Shown piece after piece: positions 6,315 through 8,686 of a stretch of DNA of 8,686 bases. Positions within the stretch are counted from its first letter, which is position 1; every line of letters begins with the position of its first letter. The translations under genes were made by a program, and so were the position numbers. The notes beneath the pieces are model-generated. The model saw only the letters and a program-made list of their open reading frames with translations. It was not told the origin of the DNA and searched no databases. The DNA is from CAKVLS01 sp045605365 (GTDB taxonomy: Bacteria; Bacillota; Clostridia; Christensenellales; UBA1242), in contig JAZUPV010000076.1 of the NCBI GenBank assembly GCA_045605365.1, positions 1 to 8,686 of the forward strand, in the 5' to 3' direction.

Positions 6315-8686
6315 TTAATTATCTTTAAGTGCTTCGATAGGTTTTAGTTTTGACAATCTAAAAACTGGTATCGCTGTAGCTATTGCAGATATAATTAACG
6401 TTACTGCTAGTATTACCAATATTGATGGCAAGCCAAATGATAATACCCTAAACATATATCCAAAATCATTAATAAGCAAATTGTTAAATACTGTACCTAA
6501 CACTGCAGTTAAAATACTAGACATTACAAGTATTATTAATGATAAAAATATACTTTCTATTAAAAATAATATTGCTATATCCTTTTTGCTAGCACCAAGC
6601 GAACGTAATATGCCCGTTTGCTTTTTCTTATCATCTATAATTACACTAATATAACTATAGAATAGTAACCCTGCAAACAATGCCATAACCGCACCACCAA
6701 TCAAAGTAAATTGTGCAACTCTACCCAAAACTTGCTCAGTTCTATCCATACCATCAATGTACATACTTTGTATACGATATGCTTTGTCATAACTTGTTAT
6801 TGTTTTTAACAAATTAATATCTGCACTTTTTGTAGTCGCTCCAGTAACACACGCATAGTAATCACCTGTTCTATAAAAATCAGTAAGGTCATCAATAAGA
6901 TTTTTAGATACTATCATACCAGTAGTGTCTAAGGCATCTTCTTTGCTTATTGCTACTCCTACCAATTTCATAGGCTTTTCATATCTTGCGCCTATTACAA
7001 TATCTTCTGTAAGGTTAATATCCATATAAAAAGTACTATAATTGTCAAATACAATAGTATTAAATATTTCTTCTACTGCTTGTTTAACATAATCATTGTC
7101 TGCATAATTTATACCTGGAAAACCCGCAAGACCAGTTTCTGACAAATAAATTTGCCCAGTTCTGTCTTCAATATGGTCAAACAATGTCTTGCCTTGATGA
7201 ACAATACTATAAATACCTTTTTTATTTGAAACTGAGTTATCAGTATTAAAAGTTAGTACAAATTCATTATCTGCTAAAGATTGTTTTTCTACACCATTTT
7301 TCCAAACAATATTATAATTTGAACCAATATAATTTAGTGTTGAAATATTCTCTCCATGATGCATAGGGGTTTCAACTTTGTGGTCTTGATGGCTTTGAGT
7401 TGTATAAAGCGGTAAAGTTCTAAAAATTTTTTCTCCGTTAGAAGTATCTTCTACTTTTAAGTGTCTTTCATAAAAACCTTCGTTTATAAACATTAAATTA
7501 TTTAGCCCAAAAGAAGTTGTAGAGTCTTTGCTTGATTTTAGCATGTTATAATGGTAGTTTTCTTTAAGACCACCAACAATTCCAACTTGTCTAAGAATTT
7601 CATACTTTTGTTCGTCAAAGTGAGTATCCAATACACCAACTATAGTAAAATTAGCAGGATAATCACAATATTGAGATGATGTTATTTGTTTACCAAGCAA
7701 ATCTTCTGGCTTTTCTATAATATACTCGCCTAATACTCCATTATCAAATCCATAAAAGTCGTGGTCAAGCATATCTATATAAAAATATTCGTTTACTACT
7801 ATTTCATTATCATTGCTTGGATAATTGCCACATAATAGTTCTACATTAAGATCTTTTGCAATTTGTTCATTTAGTTCCATAGTATTGTAGCTAATATATC
7901 TATCACCATACTCTGTATAAAAATGACTACCATCTTCAGGGATAATATTTAATCTATTCTCATCCATTTCAAATTGCAAATTTTCGTTAACGATATAAAA
8001 CTTACGTTTATATTTTTTTTCTAAGTTTTGCAGACCTTCATCTGTAAGATAATATTCATTAGACTGACTTGTTAATACAAAAAAGTGACTAGCATTGTCG
8101 GCATACATAGTATTTATAATAATTTTTTCTTTATCAAAAGAATAATAAGTAAAAGTTAATCCCAACACACTAAATGCCAAAACTGACACCATTAGCATTA
8201 ACACTAATCTTTTCCAACGGCTGCCTAAATTAGACATACCTAGTCTAAACAAATCTTTAAATTTAAAAGAACCGTGTTTTAGATCATTGCTGATATGGTC
8301 TTTTTTATGGACAAATTTTATCTTTGGTTTAGTATCTTTTGCTACTTGACCGTCTTTAATTTCTATGATACGGTCTGCAAATTGTTCTGCATACTCTAGG
8401 TCGTGTGTTACTACAACTACTAGTGTTTGCTTAGATAGGTCTTTCAGTATTTTAAAGATTTCTTCACCGGTTTTGCTATCTAATGCTCCTGTTGGCTCAT
8501 CAGCTAAGATAAGTTTAGGCTTTTTGACTATAGCTCTTATGATAGCTACCCTTTGCCTTTGACCACCGCTAAGCTCATCACAACGTTTGTGTTTTTGAGC
8601 GGTCAACTCAAATTTAGCAAGAAGTTTATCAATTTCTTCTTCATCGACAGGTTCACCTTTGATTTTATGTACCATTGAGATATTGT
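6315..8686 (-). CDS. Fused ABC transporter ATPase-permease, FtsX/MacB type (5' end missing)
   Basis: At least 789 residues are visible; the frame stays open to the right edge, so the ATG at 8675 is internal and Walker A and the Q-loop lie outside. Numbering from that Met, the ATPase has the LSGGQ signature (35-39), Walker B LILADE (55-60), D-loop GALD (63-66) and H-loop His91. A charged linker follows, then TM1 (about 156-177), a large extracytoplasmic region (about 180-650), and three C-terminal helices (about 656-680, 698-730, 748-771) with the FtsX-type ILRSLGAS between the first two. Four helices and one large outer domain is the MacB/FtsX (type VII) plan, which transmits force to outside substrates or partners rather than forming a usual import channel. 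Gram-positive members are linked to peptide resistance or export, but the substrate is unknown. Codon use favours AAT, GAT and TAT, unlike the neighbours. Confidence 0.9.
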   Translation of the reverse strand, partial: NISMVHKIKGEPVDEEEIDKLLAKFELTAQKHKRCDELSGGQRQRVAIIRAIVKKPKLILADEPTGALDSKTGEEIFKILKDLSKQTLVVVVTHDLEYAEQFADRIIEIKDGQVAKDTKPKIKFVHKKDHISNDLKHGSFKFKDLFRLGMSNLGSRWKRLVLMLMVSVLAFSVLGLTFTYYSFDKEKIIINTMYADNASHFFVLTSQSNEYYLTDEGLQNLEKKYKRKFYIVNENLQFEMDENRLNIIPEDGSHFYTEYGDRYISYNTMELNEQIAKDLNVELLCGNYPSNDNEIVVNEYFYIDMLDHDFYGFDNGVLGEYIIEKPEDLLGKQITSSQYCDYPANFTIVGVLDTHFDEQKYEILRQVGIVGGLKENYHYNMLKSSKDSTTSFGLNNLMFINEGFYERHLKVEDTSNGEKIFRTLPLYTTQSHQDHKVETPMHHGENISTLNYIGSNYNIVWKNGVEKQSLADNEFVLTFNTDNSVSNKKGIYSIVHQGKTLFDHIEDRTGQIYLSETGLAGFPGINYADNDYVKQAVEEIFNTIVFDNYSTFYMDINLTEDIVIGARYEKPMKLVGVAISKEDALDTTGMIVSKNLIDDLTDFYRTGDYYACVTGATTKSADINLLKTITSYDKAYRIQSMYIDGMDRTEQVLGRVAQFTLIGGAVMALFAGLLFYSYISVIIDDKKKQTGILRSLGASKKDIAILFLIESIFLSLIILVMSSILTAVLGTVFNNLLINDFGYMFRVLSFGLPSILVILAVTLIISAIATAIPVFRLSKLKPIEALKDN

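Noticed and set aside
8365..8562. Plus-strand open frame of 65 codons
   Set aside because: Lies opposite the ATPase signature and Walker B region of the ABC gene and has no features of its own.
8673..8675. ATG at 8675 as the true start of the ABC gene
   Set aside because: The frame stays open to the window edge, and the protein from this Met lacks Walker A and the Q-loop, which every working ABC ATPase needs.

Overview
The window is AT-rich, with compact genes, strong AGGAGG-type ribosome binding sites, sigma-A-like promoters (TTGACA/TATAAT variants) and U-tract terminators. Together with its protein families (a clostridial-type condensation-fold acyltransferase paired with a zinc-ribbon membrane protein, an AlgI/AlgX-like O-acetylation pair, and a fused FtsX-type ABC transporter), this points to a low-GC Firmicute, probably an uncultured anaerobe of the Clostridia. 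TGA acts as a normal stop. No rRNA, tRNA, CRISPR array, insertion sequence or phage gene was seen.

Layout from left to right. Bases 1-188 are an edge region. They hold either the last codons of an upstream gene or a leftward promoter carrying dyad symmetry; the two readings compete. Bases 189-2762 form a two-gene operon: an MBOAT membrane O-acyltransferase (AlgI/DltB type) and an anchored or secreted SGNH-like partner (AlgX/AlgJ/DHHW type). They probably acetylate a surface or secreted glycan. A bidirectional terminator (2767-2797) separates it from a convergent GNAT acetyltransferase (2807-3337, minus strand), which has its own near-consensus promoter. A 310-base, very AT-rich divergent intergenic region (3338-3647) follows. 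Bases 3648-5602 form a second two-gene operon: a condensation/alcohol-acetyltransferase-fold enzyme whose TGA stop overlaps the ATG of a zinc-ribbon, six-helix membrane protein; a terminator follows. Bases 5716-6243 encode a stand-alone histidine-phosphatase-family protein with its own promoter. A second bidirectional terminator (6281-6312) separates it from a convergent, 5'-incomplete ATPase-permease fusion (6315-8686, minus strand) with a large extracytoplasmic domain.

The genes are short independent transcription units rather than one pathway. Four of the seven complete or near-complete genes belong to acyl-transfer families (MBOAT, SGNH-like, GNAT, condensation fold), and four or five products are membrane or envelope proteins, so surface modification is a reasonable theme. 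The least characterised element is the translationally coupled acyltransferase/zinc-ribbon pair. The ABC gene uses AAT/GAT/TAT codons where its neighbours prefer AAC/GAC/TAC, so it may have a different history.
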